In this document: positions 36,091-44,373 of the stretch, piece by piece
Position numbering within the stretch: the stretch's first letter is position 1
Layout: each line of letters begins with the position of its first letter
Assembly (NCBI GenBank): GCA_004195615.1
Contig: PSPW01000007.1
Location: 1-62,455 of the forward strand
DNA: 62,455 bases
Direction: 5' to 3'
From: Methanobacteriota archaeon
Lineage (GTDB): Archaea; Thermoplasmatota; Poseidoniia; Poseidoniales; Thalassarchaeaceae
Notes under the pieces: generated by a model
What the model saw: only the letters and a program-made list of their open reading frames with translations
What the model was told of the DNA's origin: nothing
Databases searched by the model: none
Program-made: the position numbers and the translations under genes

Positions 36091-36579
36091 ATGGTAAATT
36101 ATTGGCTGATGAAAAGCGAACCTCATGTTTATCCTTGGGCGCAACTCGTTACTGATGGGTCGACACATTGGGATGGAGTTAGAAACTATCAAGCACGGAA
36201 TATTATGAGGGACAATATGGCCTTGGGTGACTTTGTTCTTTTCTACCATTCAAATTGTAAACCCCCACACGTGGCCGGTGTAGCCAAAGTCTGCAAGGAG
36301 GGGTATCAAGACTTTACCGCTCTGGATGTGCATTCCAAGTATTTTGATCCCAAGGCAACACCGGATAACCCCCGATGGATGATGGTCGATATAGAACCGA
36401 TATCGACTCTCGTTGCTATTGGCCTGCCTGATTTGAGAGCCAATGGCGATTTAGAAGGGATGCCTCTATTGCAGAGGGGTCAAAGATTGTCAGTACAGCC
36501 GGTTTCCGAAGAACACTTCAGGATAGTGTGTTCGATGGGCGGCATGGATGCCGATGGAATTTCGAGACTATCGTCCTGA
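36091..36579 (+). CDS. EVE-domain protein
   Basis: 162 residues from ATG 36091 (MVNYWLMKSEP); an in-frame ATG at 36076 is an alternative. The EVE fold pattern is clear: YWLMKSEPHVYPW, WDGVRNYQARNIMRDNM, GDFVLFYHSNCKPPHVAGVAKV and the final LPLLQRGQRLSVQPVSEEHF-like part (here MPLLQRGQRLSVQPV). EVE domains read modified bases in DNA or RNA (5-methylcytosine and others). No restriction partner is present; this is the stand-alone thymocyte-nuclear-protein-1 type. It is convergent with the SRP RNA. Confidence 0.9.
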   Translation: MVNYWLMKSEPHVYPWAQLVTDGSTHWDGVRNYQARNIMRDNMALGDFVLFYHSNCKPPHVAGVAKVCKEGYQDFTALDVHSKYFDPKATPDNPRWMMVDIEPISTLVAIGLPDLRANGDLEGMPLLQRGQRLSVQPVSEEHFRIVCSMGGMDADGISRLSS

Positions 36580-36589
36580 GCACTGATTG

Positions 36590-36896
36590 GTGGGCATGTC
36601 CTCGGTGGACGCTCGTCATCAATGGAACTTGCACGCCAGTCTTCTCCGTCCCGAAGTCCCAAGGCATCCAGCATCCCCGGTCGGGCTGCTCGCTTCCGCG
36701 CCTGACCTGGTTCCCGGGCGTAAGACGCTTGGCAAATCCCTCCGGATTTGCTTCCCGCCAACCTGGATCTCTTGGGGGCGAGACATCGCAGTCAACTGGA
36801 GTAATTCCAGAGGTTCGTTTGCGCCGCCCTCGGACTTCGGGTCACCATTTTCGACGATTTGTGAAAAATAGAGCACGTCAACTCTCCCCCTAGCCC
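36590..36896 (-). ncRNA. Archaeal 7S signal recognition particle RNA
   Basis: The minus strand carries the universally conserved SRP helix-8 core at 36707-36684: GGTCAGGCGCGGAAGCGAGC followed by AGCC, with GTCAGG, the GGAA tetraloop and AGCAG in the right order. The Alu end resembles archaeal 7S RNA: GGGCTAGGGGG at 36896, then the CGTCGA and CCGAAGTCCGAGGGCGG blocks about 45-75 bases on. GGGC at the 5' end can pair with GCCC at about 36595, giving ~305 nt, typical for archaea. Ends are approximate to ten bases or so. ORFs on both strands here are spurious. Confidence 0.92.
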
Positions 36897-36925
36897 ATAA
36901 TTAGCGCACAGAGGTCACGTATGAA

Positions 36926-36942
36926 CATGACCAGTGGTCATG
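36926..36942. repeat. 17-bp perfect palindrome over the ccmE stop, upstream of SRP RNA
   Basis: CATGACCA-G-TGGTCATG has eight-base arms around a single base. It covers the ccmE stop codon (TGA, 36940-36938) and ends 30 bp before the predicted 5' end of the SRP RNA. It could be a protein-binding site for SRP RNA expression or a 3' end hairpin for ccmE; the one-base spacer favours a DNA site. Confidence 0.5.
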
Positions 36943-37318
36943 ACTCGTATTTTGAAGGGCATCCCGTCTGAATTTCATACGAGTCAATGATCCAGACCCC
37001 ATTCTGAAGATCCAAATTGCCTCGGACAGCTATGGTGCGACCTTCGTCAAAGCCATCTGGTATCGGAGTATCAGCAAAGTCAACCAATATCTCGTGGGAA
37101 ATACCATCGAGAATGAAGCTCATATCTGCATGGTCCATTGAGTCTGGAGATACAACTCCTCTGACGAAAACCTTTCTATCTTGAAAATTTTCAGGCTCGT
37201 TCATTATCTCATCTACTGAATACTGAACCTCTGGATCTACGCTTGCCATCATTAGTCCCAGTATGGCCATTGATGAGCCGAATACTAATGCAAGTCGTGT
37301 GATTCTAGTTAGTGCCAC
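36938..37318 (-). CDS. ccmE: CcmE-type haem chaperone with CxxxY motif
   Basis: 126 residues. An N-terminal membrane anchor (about 7-27) is followed by an OB-fold domain: VQYSVDEIMNEPENFQDRKV, FVRGVVSPDS, MSFILDGISHEILVDF, GFDEGRTIAVRGNLD. CcmE normally binds haem covalently through HxxxY; here the end reads IQTGCPSKYES, i.e. CxxxY, the variant described for archaeal and some sulfate-reducer CcmE (system I*). It should pass haem to apocytochrome c outside the membrane. No other ccm gene is in the window. It follows pyrD on the same strand. Confidence 0.82.
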   Translation of the reverse strand: MALTRITRLALVFGSSMAILGLMMASVDPEVQYSVDEIMNEPENFQDRKVFVRGVVSPDSMDHADMSFILDGISHEILVDFADTPIPDGFDEGRTIAVRGNLDLQNGVWIIDSYEIQTGCPSKYES

Positions 37319-37340
37319 GACATATTCTCGCGACCCTTCG

Positions 37341-38444
37341 CTAAATGTGTTTGTATCCCACGGCTTCGCTAATAGAAGAGAAGCCAGACTCGCTGACTCT
37401 CTTCTTCAGGCCCTTGACGATAGATGACACTACTGTAGGGCCATTGAACACAAGTGCAGAATAAAGTTGAATTAGCGACGCTCCAGAGATTATTGCCTCC
37501 CAAGCCGAGTCCTTTGAGTCAATTCCTCCTACGCCGACGATTGGTAACTTTCCGCCGGTTTCATCGTACACCAAATTGATTACTTCCAACGCCCGAGAAT
37601 TCAATGGCCTACCAGACAGCCCCCCGTCACTCGAGAATGTTTTGCGTGACTGAGTTGATAGTGGAATAGGTCTTTTGATCGTAGTATTGGTAGCTACTAT
37701 GCCGTCAATTCCCATTTGCTGTGAAAATGAAACAGTACTCCTAATGTCATCATCATTGGTGTCCGGAGACAGCTTCAATAGGATTGGTTTTGAGTCTCCC
37801 TTCATGGATCTAATGGAATTGCAGGAATTTAATATCGATTCGAGGTATTCTTGACCTTGGAGATCCCTAAGTCCGGGGGTATTGGGCGAAGAAATGTTCA
37901 GTACAAACATGTCCGCATGATCCCACAGTAACTCTAGTGTTGCTGCATAATCATCAGCTGCGTGTTCATTTGGGACCTTCTTAGAACGGCCAATATTAGC
38001 GGCAACTGGGGATTTTGGCCAGCGGTTTGCAGACTTCCTTGCACTGAGTCTTTTGCGTATTTCAGAAGCACCGGGGTTATTCAAACCCATTTTGTTTACT
38101 AGTGCGTGGTGTTTGTTGGCCCTGAACATCCTGGGTTTTGCATTTCCTTTCTGCGGATACCTAGTGACGCCGCCATATTCGCACCATGAGAATCCCATTG
38201 CTGACCATGACAAAAGTGCCTCTGCACCTTTATCAAAACCTGCAGCTAATCCGAGAGGATGGTGGAATAACTTGCCAAACACCTCAATTGGCATCTCTGG
38301 AGACTTGTATAACGCATTAAGCAATGATTGCCCCGATTGAGTCTCACCAATGGACTTCAGAGCTTTCATGGAGATTGAATGGGCCTTTTCTGAGTCAATA
38401 AAACGAAGTGCGGGATTTCCGAAAAGCCTCCATGCCACTCCCAT
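37341..38444 (-). CDS. pyrD: Dihydroorotate dehydrogenase, class 2 (quinone-linked)
   Basis: 367 residues from ATG 38444 (a TTG at 38456 adds four residues). The N-terminal membrane-associating segment of class 2 enzymes is followed by LGLAAGFDKGAEAL, YGGVTRYPQKGNAKPRMFR, NKMGLNNPG, the base Ser in LNISSPNTPGLRDLQ, VATNTT and GVGGIDSKDSAWEAIISGAS. It oxidises dihydroorotate to orotate with FMN and passes electrons to a quinone, presumably the menaquinone implied by mqnC in this window. Confidence 0.94.
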   Translation of the reverse strand: MGVAWRLFGNPALRFIDSEKAHSISMKALKSIGETQSGQSLLNALYKSPEMPIEVFGKLFHHPLGLAAGFDKGAEALLSWSAMGFSWCEYGGVTRYPQKGNAKPRMFRANKHHALVNKMGLNNPGASEIRKRLSARKSANRWPKSPVAANIGRSKKVPNEHAADDYAATLELLWDHADMFVLNISSPNTPGLRDLQGQEYLESILNSCNSIRSMKGDSKPILLKLSPDTNDDDIRSTVSFSQQMGIDGIVATNTTIKRPIPLSTQSRKTFSSDGGLSGRPLNSRALEVINLVYDETGGKLPIVGVGGIDSKDSAWEAIISGASLIQLYSALVFNGPTVVSSIVKGLKKRVSESGFSSISEAVGYKHI

Positions 38445-38532
38445 CAATATTGGCAATCGAATCTATTCTTCAATAGTTACGCATGAAATATAAAAAAAAT
38501 CCATTTTTCATAGTCCTTAATTACATTCGGAT

Positions 38533-38560
38533 ACGCACGCGAGCGCGCGAGCGCGCGCGT
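38533..38560. repeat. Alternating purine-pyrimidine (CG)n tract upstream of topA
   Basis: Twenty-eight bases of CG/CA steps, with only two short interruptions (GAG), stand out in otherwise AT-rich sequence. Such tracts favour left-handed Z-DNA under negative supercoiling. It lies 70-95 bp before the topA start and after the pyrD start region. Composition is seen; structural role inferred. Confidence 0.6.
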
Positions 38561-38628
38561 TACCATCCGTCTCATCACTCATGTTTATACAGGGTATGTT
38601 ACGGCGTTTTAAATTCAGAGGAGTAACA

Positions 38629-40905
38629 TTGAAACTCGTAATTCTTGAGTCTGGTGCCAAGGCTCGAACTATCAAAAAGTATCTTGGAAAGGGTTGGATA
38701 GTAGATGCATGCAATGGCCACGTTCAAGATCTGCCCTCGAACAGGAAGAGCAAGGATAGCTCCAAAGCAATGTGGGCTTCGAATCCTGGAGAACTGCCCA
38801 ACCCACCATGGTCGTGGACAGATAGGGCCGAGAGAGTCATGTCGAAAATCACTTCTAAGGCTAAAAAATCAGGCGTAGATGAAGTATACATCGCAACCGA
38901 TCCAGATCGAGAAGGCGAGTTTATTGCATGGCGACTGAGTGAGATAATGTCTGATTTTGATTCAGTGCATAGAGTTTCATTTAATGAAATCACCAAGGAT
39001 GCTGTGATTTCGGCAATTTCCAATCCACAAGAACTGGATATGGATTTAGTCGATGCTGCAATTGTAAGGAGGTTAATGGATAGGCTTGTGGGATATCGAT
39101 GCTCAAAATTTTGCCGCTCGTGGAAACTCAGATCCATGGGCAGAGTTCAAACTCCAACACTAGGATATATCGTGGAAAGGGAACTAGAAAGAGAAGCTCA
39201 CGTACCCAAGGAGTACAACTCAGTTAGCGCATTTTCAAATGGTATCGAACTCAAGGTGAGGTTTCATGAATCTGATGATTCCAGCGCCTGGTTTGATGAC
39301 GATGGGAAGCATTTCCCCGATCGAACTTCCAATACCGATGAAGCAAAGGTTACATTAGAAGTTATCAATTCAGAACGTTCACTGAAGCTAGAATCTGTCA
39401 AGGATGGTACCGTTAGTAGACGTCCAAAAGCTCCCTTTTCCACTGACACAATGCTTCAGACTTCCAGCTCAACACTAGGTTGGTCAATATCAAAAACCAG
39501 TAAAATTGCTTCAACACTATACCAATCTGGTCATATAACATACATTAGAACGGATTCAACGAGAACGAATGTATCTGCTAGAAATGACGTGAGAAAACAC
39601 ATCGAATCAAAATTTGGTAAAAATTACCTAGGCGATGGAGTTGGAGAATCAGGAAAGAAGAAGGGTAACGCCGGAAAGAAGAAGGGTAACGTACAAGACG
39701 CTCACGAAGCAATTAGGCCTACGAATCCAACTATGGAAATCGCAGGCGATGATCGTGATGAAAAGGCCCTCTATACTCTGATATGGTCTCGTTTTGCTGC
39801 TAGCCAGATGTCCAACTCGATTCGAGAAAGGCGGAGCATGACATTCTCGTGTAACGGATTGGATGTCCCAGTTACTGGCACCTCCTCATGGAGAACACAT
39901 TCTGGATGGGAAGAGGTTTTCTCATGGTCATCTAATGTAGTTCAAACTCATCCTCCAGAAATTGGTTTCAGCGTCGGGAACTCATGGGGTATCGATGTTG
40001 ACGCCAATATGACTACAGATTTCACTAAACCTCCAAGGAGATTCTCCGAAAGCTCGATTATTCAACAAATGAAGAAAGATGGAATTGGAAGACCTTCTAC
40101 ATACGTATCGACCGTAACTAAGTTAGTTGACCGCAAGTACGTCGAAAAGGATGGTTCGTCTTTGATTCCAACGGTAAACGGGAGAACTCTATGGATTGAA
40201 GTGGCACCTTTTTACAATCAAACTGAGGTTTATGGGCAGGGATTGTTTTCATATGACTTTACTTCCAATATGGAAGAAAAATTAGACCTAATTGAGGCGG
40301 GTGAAGCAAGCGCATCTGACCAGTGGTCACAATTTGTTGATATATTCAGAGACATGCATAACATAGCCCTGGAAAAGCGTCGTGAAAAGCCAACAGTAAG
40401 GCAGATTCAGTATCTACAGGCGATATTGAATAGGATGACTGATGAAGACAGAAACGCAGTCATCGGAGATAAATTAGTGGAAGAACTGACCGGGGAGGAA
40501 GTGAGAACCATAATCGATGGCCTCAGTGACTCAGCGCAATCAAATATCCCGCCTAGCGAAAAGCAAATTGCTACTATACTGAAACTAGTTGACCGGTTAA
40601 ATATTGACTTGAGCAAATTCTTGAATGATATCGGCGAATCGGATATTAGTGAGTTAACAGGTGGAAGGGGGGGCTCTGCAAGTAATGCAATCGGGTCTCT
40701 AATCGAGTTAGACAAAGATTCTCCCGCTACCGAAAAGCAGGTTGCTACAATAATCTCTATGACTGATTCCCTAGAAATGCCAATCGAAGAAGCCATGGAT
40801 GCAGTCAAAACCGAATCTATTGGCGTCATTACCAAATCCGATGCAAGCATTCTCATTGGAAATCTTAAGAAAACAATAAATTCGAAACGCCGGTCGAAAA
40901 AGTAG
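38629..40905 (+). CDS. topA: DNA topoisomerase I, bacterial type IA, with C-terminal repeats
   Basis: 758 residues from TTG 38629, preceded by a strong GAGGAG six bases away; upstream ATGs at 38581 and 38596 lack this. TOPRIM motifs are ILESGAKARTI and TDPDREGEF (about 90-97); the catalytic Tyr is Y305 in GHITYIRTDSTR, and KDGIGRPSTYVSTV is present. The enzyme relaxes negative supercoils. In place of zinc fingers the last ~190 residues hold three related units beginning PTVRQIQYLQ, PSEKQIATIL and ATEKQVATII. The protein is bacterial TopA-like rather than archaeal Topo III or reverse gyrase. Confidence 0.92.
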   Translation: MKLVILESGAKARTIKKYLGKGWIVDACNGHVQDLPSNRKSKDSSKAMWASNPGELPNPPWSWTDRAERVMSKITSKAKKSGVDEVYIATDPDREGEFIAWRLSEIMSDFDSVHRVSFNEITKDAVISAISNPQELDMDLVDAAIVRRLMDRLVGYRCSKFCRSWKLRSMGRVQTPTLGYIVERELEREAHVPKEYNSVSAFSNGIELKVRFHESDDSSAWFDDDGKHFPDRTSNTDEAKVTLEVINSERSLKLESVKDGTVSRRPKAPFSTDTMLQTSSSTLGWSISKTSKIASTLYQSGHITYIRTDSTRTNVSARNDVRKHIESKFGKNYLGDGVGESGKKKGNAGKKKGNVQDAHEAIRPTNPTMEIAGDDRDEKALYTLIWSRFAASQMSNSIRERRSMTFSCNGLDVPVTGTSSWRTHSGWEEVFSWSSNVVQTHPPEIGFSVGNSWGIDVDANMTTDFTKPPRRFSESSIIQQMKKDGIGRPSTYVSTVTKLVDRKYVEKDGSSLIPTVNGRTLWIEVAPFYNQTEVYGQGLFSYDFTSNMEEKLDLIEAGEASASDQWSQFVDIFRDMHNIALEKRREKPTVRQIQYLQAILNRMTDEDRNAVIGDKLVEELTGEEVRTIIDGLSDSAQSNIPPSEKQIATILKLVDRLNIDLSKFLNDIGESDISELTGGRGGSASNAIGSLIELDKDSPATEKQVATIISMTDSLEMPIEEAMDAVKTESIGVITKSDASILIGNLKKTINSKRRSKK

Positions 40906-40921
40906 CAAGTGTGGCGAAACC

Positions 40922-42130
40922 ATGGCCCAAGAATTCGATGTCATTGTAGTTGGAGCCGGGCCAATAGGCGGCTATCTCTCTAAGAAACTGAATGAATATG
41001 GGCACAGCGTGCTTCTTTTAGAAGAACATAATGAAATTGGTAGGCCATTCCAGTGTGCGGGTCTAGTAAATCCAGCTGCTATGGAAACTATTGGCCTTGA
41101 GAATTCAATTCTATCAACTATCTGGGGGGCAAATATCCACAGCCCATCTGGAAAAATGGTTACTATAGGAGATCCAAAAGTGCCCAGAACCTATTCTGTA
41201 TGTAGGAAGATATTCGACGAGGTTGTTGTTATGCAGTCAATTGCCACAGGAACGGAAATTATGCTTTCTACTAAGCCCGTCTCGGCAAATATCGAAAGCG
41301 ATTACGTTGAAGTGAAGATTGACGGAGCAAATGGCGCCGATACAATTCGATGTAAGCTACTCTGCGGTGCCGACGGAGCACACTCATGGGTTCGTAGGAA
41401 ATTCAGAATGGGCACTCCAACAGAGACGATGATCGGATTTCAAATCGAGGTTACTGGGTACGCTGGAGACGAGGGAATGCTCGATATGTACACTGGAATG
41501 GGAATTGCTCCCGGATTTTTTAGCTGGGCAATACCCACAGGTGAGACAACAAGACTGGGGACATGGTCAAAGGTGCAACTGATGGATGGGGTTTCTAGTG
41601 AAGAATACATGTCTCGATTAATGAGCAATGATTCCCTAAATACTCGATTCTCGGATTGCTCAGAAGTTGGACGTTTCTGCGGTCCGGTTCCAAGTGGAAT
41701 TGTCAGACGACCGATGAGGGAGAGGGTAGCGCTGTTTGGTGATGCTGCAGGCATATGCAAGCCTACTACCGGAGGTGGGATTGGTCCAGGATTCAAACAA
41801 GTTGACATGTTGGTACCATTGTTAAGCAAGTCAATAATTGACAATGATCTGAGCGATGTAAAGATGCAGAAGTTATCAGGTACTCTCAAAGAAATGAAGA
41901 GAGACCAAAGGAAGAAGAGAGCACTAAGGGATGCTTTCCTTACTGAGATGGATGACTCAGAGCTCGAAAGAATATTTTCTGTTTGGGCCAGGCCAGAAGT
42001 AACTCAACTAATCAATGAATTTGGTGACATTGAGAATCCAATTCTTCTGGGCATAAAGATGCTCAGAGAGGTTCCTGAATTCAGGAGACTGGTTGGCCGG
42101 GCAGCAAAGGCTGTTCTGTGGGGCAAATGA
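40922..42130 (+). CDS. Geranylgeranyl reductase family FAD protein
   Basis: 402 residues. FAD motif DVIVVGAGPIGGYLSKKL, then GRPFQCAGLVNP, CGADGAHSWVRR, and the late FAD loop VALFGDAAGICKPTTGGGIG, as in the GGR group. In archaea these saturate the isoprenoid chains of ether lipids (digeranylgeranylglycerophospholipid reductase) or quinone tails. It follows topA by 16 bp and overlaps the next membrane protein by ATGA (42127-42130). Confidence 0.88.
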   Translation: MAQEFDVIVVGAGPIGGYLSKKLNEYGHSVLLLEEHNEIGRPFQCAGLVNPAAMETIGLENSILSTIWGANIHSPSGKMVTIGDPKVPRTYSVCRKIFDEVVVMQSIATGTEIMLSTKPVSANIESDYVEVKIDGANGADTIRCKLLCGADGAHSWVRRKFRMGTPTETMIGFQIEVTGYAGDEGMLDMYTGMGIAPGFFSWAIPTGETTRLGTWSKVQLMDGVSSEEYMSRLMSNDSLNTRFSDCSEVGRFCGPVPSGIVRRPMRERVALFGDAAGICKPTTGGGIGPGFKQVDMLVPLLSKSIIDNDLSDVKMQKLSGTLKEMKRDQRKKRALRDAFLTEMDDSELERIFSVWARPEVTQLINEFGDIENPILLGIKMLREVPEFRRLVGRAAKAVLWGK

Positions 42131-43215
42131 TGCGTCGAACACTCCAGAGTATCAGGTATCCACCATTCGAACTAGGTCATATGGAACCCAGAAATGTACC
42201 CGTTTCAGAGATAGTAGTCGATGTTAATGACGACAGCCTCAGAAATTTCAAAATTGGAACCGATGATGGATGGTTCGTACAATGGCGAGATTTTAGTGAC
42301 GAAGATGCCGGCAAGCTTCACTTGGAGTGCGAAATTAGTGACACTACTCCAGAGTTTCTGACCAGATCACGCATGGGTTGGTTTGTAAATCCGGACCCTC
42401 TTCACAATATCTCTAGGAGGTTGATTAAGCCCACAGTAGTGCTCCTGATTGTTTCACTTTTTGTTCATGCCATAGAACCTGGACTTGTGGAATATGGAAT
42501 TATTGGCACTATTGTAGCAGGATCAGTCACCATAGGCCCGTTGGAATACCCCAGGCTCCTATTCTACACATTCCCCCTTTTTCTCCTCCCTCTTTTATTT
42601 CGAACTATTGCTAATTTCAGAGATATTGCTAGGCAATCATCAATCGCTAGAACACCATATCAAGATCCTAAGTTTTCTATTCATATCGATAGAGATACTT
42701 CGGAAGTAACGATTGGAGAAATCGATATTGGCATTTCGCTATCACGAGCTAGGATTCAGGTCGGAGTGCCAATTCCCGAGAGGAGTACTTTGCTAGCCTC
42801 GCTGGGCAGGAATGAGGGAGGACAACCGTCACCGGGATTGTCCACAAAACTCCCTGATAAACGTGTTTCACCGGGTGATGAGATAGGTGCTGGCGTGGGC
42901 GAATCCACGCCAATGCAATCTACATCAAAGAAATCCGTTATTCTTGAGCCACTTAGAATCATGAGTCATGGCTCATGGACATACGATATTGATGTGGGTT
43001 CTCCCTTCAAACTAACCTTACCTGAGGGACAATGGCCCGGATCAGTTTACTCATCACTTATCGCAATACATTGGGAGATAATGATTGAGTTCGTTGGAAC
43101 TGACGGTAAAAAAATTATGTGGGTATCACCTGTAATAATGCCTCATTCTAAAACTGATACAGTAATCGAAGTTGCGCCTGTAATCAGCGGTAGGGCCGAA
43201 CTTTCAAACTTCTAG
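42127..43215 (+). CDS. Unrecognised membrane protein downstream of the reductase
   Basis: 362 residues from the ATG overlapping the reductase stop. Two hydrophobic spans lie at about 98-125 and 135-160 (LIKPTVVLLIVSLFVHA; LFYTFPLFLLPLLFRTI). Soluble domains on both sides follow, the second rich in Pro/Ser/Gly around 220-260. The C-terminal ~100 residues look beta-rich. No family recognised. The four-base overlap ties it to the lipid reductase, so a lipid or membrane role is possible. It overlaps mqnC tail to tail by 12 bp. Confidence 0.65.
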   Translation: MMRRTLQSIRYPPFELGHMEPRNVPVSEIVVDVNDDSLRNFKIGTDDGWFVQWRDFSDEDAGKLHLECEISDTTPEFLTRSRMGWFVNPDPLHNISRRLIKPTVVLLIVSLFVHAIEPGLVEYGIIGTIVAGSVTIGPLEYPRLLFYTFPLFLLPLLFRTIANFRDIARQSSIARTPYQDPKFSIHIDRDTSEVTIGEIDIGISLSRARIQVGVPIPERSTLLASLGRNEGGQPSPGLSTKLPDKRVSPGDEIGAGVGESTPMQSTSKKSVILEPLRIMSHGSWTYDIDVGSPFKLTLPEGQWPGSVYSSLIAIHWEIMIEFVGTDGKKIMWVSPVIMPHSKTDTVIEVAPVISGRAELSNF

Positions 43216-44373
43216 TGCAACTTCTTTTACACCAATATGATCCAGTAAATTATACTCCGAATCACGAAGTGCGGGGGTGAATCCACTGTCAATTATTGAA
43301 TTTTTTAGTTCTTCTACAGTAGTCATGGTTTTCTTAGTTCCCGACGCAGAAACCACGTTCTCCTCCATCATCGTAGAGCCAATATCATCTGCACCGGCAG
43401 ACAATGCAATCTGAGCCACACCTAGCCCCATTGTAGGCCATGACGATTGAATATGGTCAATATTGTTCATGAATATCCTCGATACGGCGACATGTCGCAG
43501 ATATTCGACTGCCCCGGCGCCAAGACCCGTCGATTTTCTCCGACGTCCGATTTTTCCAAAGTTATTGTTTTCGAGCATCACAGGCCACGAGATGAAGGAG
43601 GTAAATCCAGGAAATCCAGATGATAACGAGTTATCTTGGAGACTTCTGATTTTCTCCATATGTTCCACACGTTGGAAGTAGCTTTCTCCGAATCCGAATA
43701 CATTAGTTGCAGAAGTAATTAATCCTAGGGACTGCGCCTCCTTCATGACTTTGAGCCAATTATTGGAAGAGCCTTTGCGAGGTGAAATACCACTTCGGAC
43801 ACTATCAACCAACATCTCAGCACCGCCACCTGGCAGGCCATGTAAGCCGGAGTCTCGAAATTTAGAGAGAACTTCAAGAGTAGAAAATCCTGATACTTCT
43901 GCAATACCCTCTATCTCGATGGGTGAGAAACAATCCAATGAAATACTGGGATGCCTAATTGACAGTTCAGATAGGAGGTCAGTATACCACTCAAATGGAA
44001 GTGACGGGTTCACCCCTCCCTGCATCAATATCCTGCTACCACCCAGACTTTCTAGCTCTCCAATGCGCTCACTAATCTCGTCTACTGTCTGTGTATAGCT
44101 TTCCTCATGCCCAGGAGTTCTATAGAAGGAACAGAAATGGCAGTTTATGGTGCAAACATTTGTGTAATTGATATTTCGATCGATCAAGAATGTGACTAAG
44201 TTACCTGGTACTTGTGCCTGCCTCCTTTCCATTGCAACAAACATTAGGTCATTTAATGAAGCATCAGAATATAGGATGGCGGCGTCTTTTACAGAGATAG
44301 GAGGAGGAAATGTTTCAAGTTGCTTCTCCAGAATATCCTGCCAGTTTGCCAAATTATACACCAGAACCAACAA
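43204..44373 (-). CDS. mqnC: Dehypoxanthine futalosine cyclase (radical SAM)
   Basis: About 389 residues. Radical SAM Cys are in NYTNVCTINCHFCSFYR (CxxxCxxC), followed by TPGHEESYT. MqnC-like blocks are LMQGGVNPSLPFEWY, LPGGGAEMLVD, MEKIRSLQD, FISWP, SSWPTMGLGVAQIALSAGAD and GSTMMEENVVSASG. It cyclises dehypoxanthine futalosine in the futalosine route to menaquinone. The 5' end overlaps pepP by up to 20 bp; TTG at 44352 is an alternative start. Related CofH/MqnE enzymes differ in the YTNxC...FYR and STMMEENVVS segments. No other mqn genes are in the window. Confidence 0.88.
   Translation of the reverse strand: MLVLVYNLANWQDILEKQLETFPPPISVKDAAILYSDASLNDLMFVAMERRQAQVPGNLVTFLIDRNINYTNVCTINCHFCSFYRTPGHEESYTQTVDEISERIGELESLGGSRILMQGGVNPSLPFEWYTDLLSELSIRHPSISLDCFSPIEIEGIAEVSGFSTLEVLSKFRDSGLHGLPGGGAEMLVDSVRSGISPRKGSSNNWLKVMKEAQSLGLITSATNVFGFGESYFQRVEHMEKIRSLQDNSLSSGFPGFTSFISWPVMLENNNFGKIGRRRKSTGLGAGAVEYLRHVAVSRIFMNNIDHIQSSWPTMGLGVAQIALSAGADDIGSTMMEENVVSASGTKKTMTTVEELKNSIIDSGFTPALRDSEYNLLDHIGVKEVALEV

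Noticed and set aside
36480-36893. ORFs of 72-121 codons over the intergenic region after the EVE gene
   Set aside because: The region is the SRP RNA; no protein similarity and overlapping frames on both strands.
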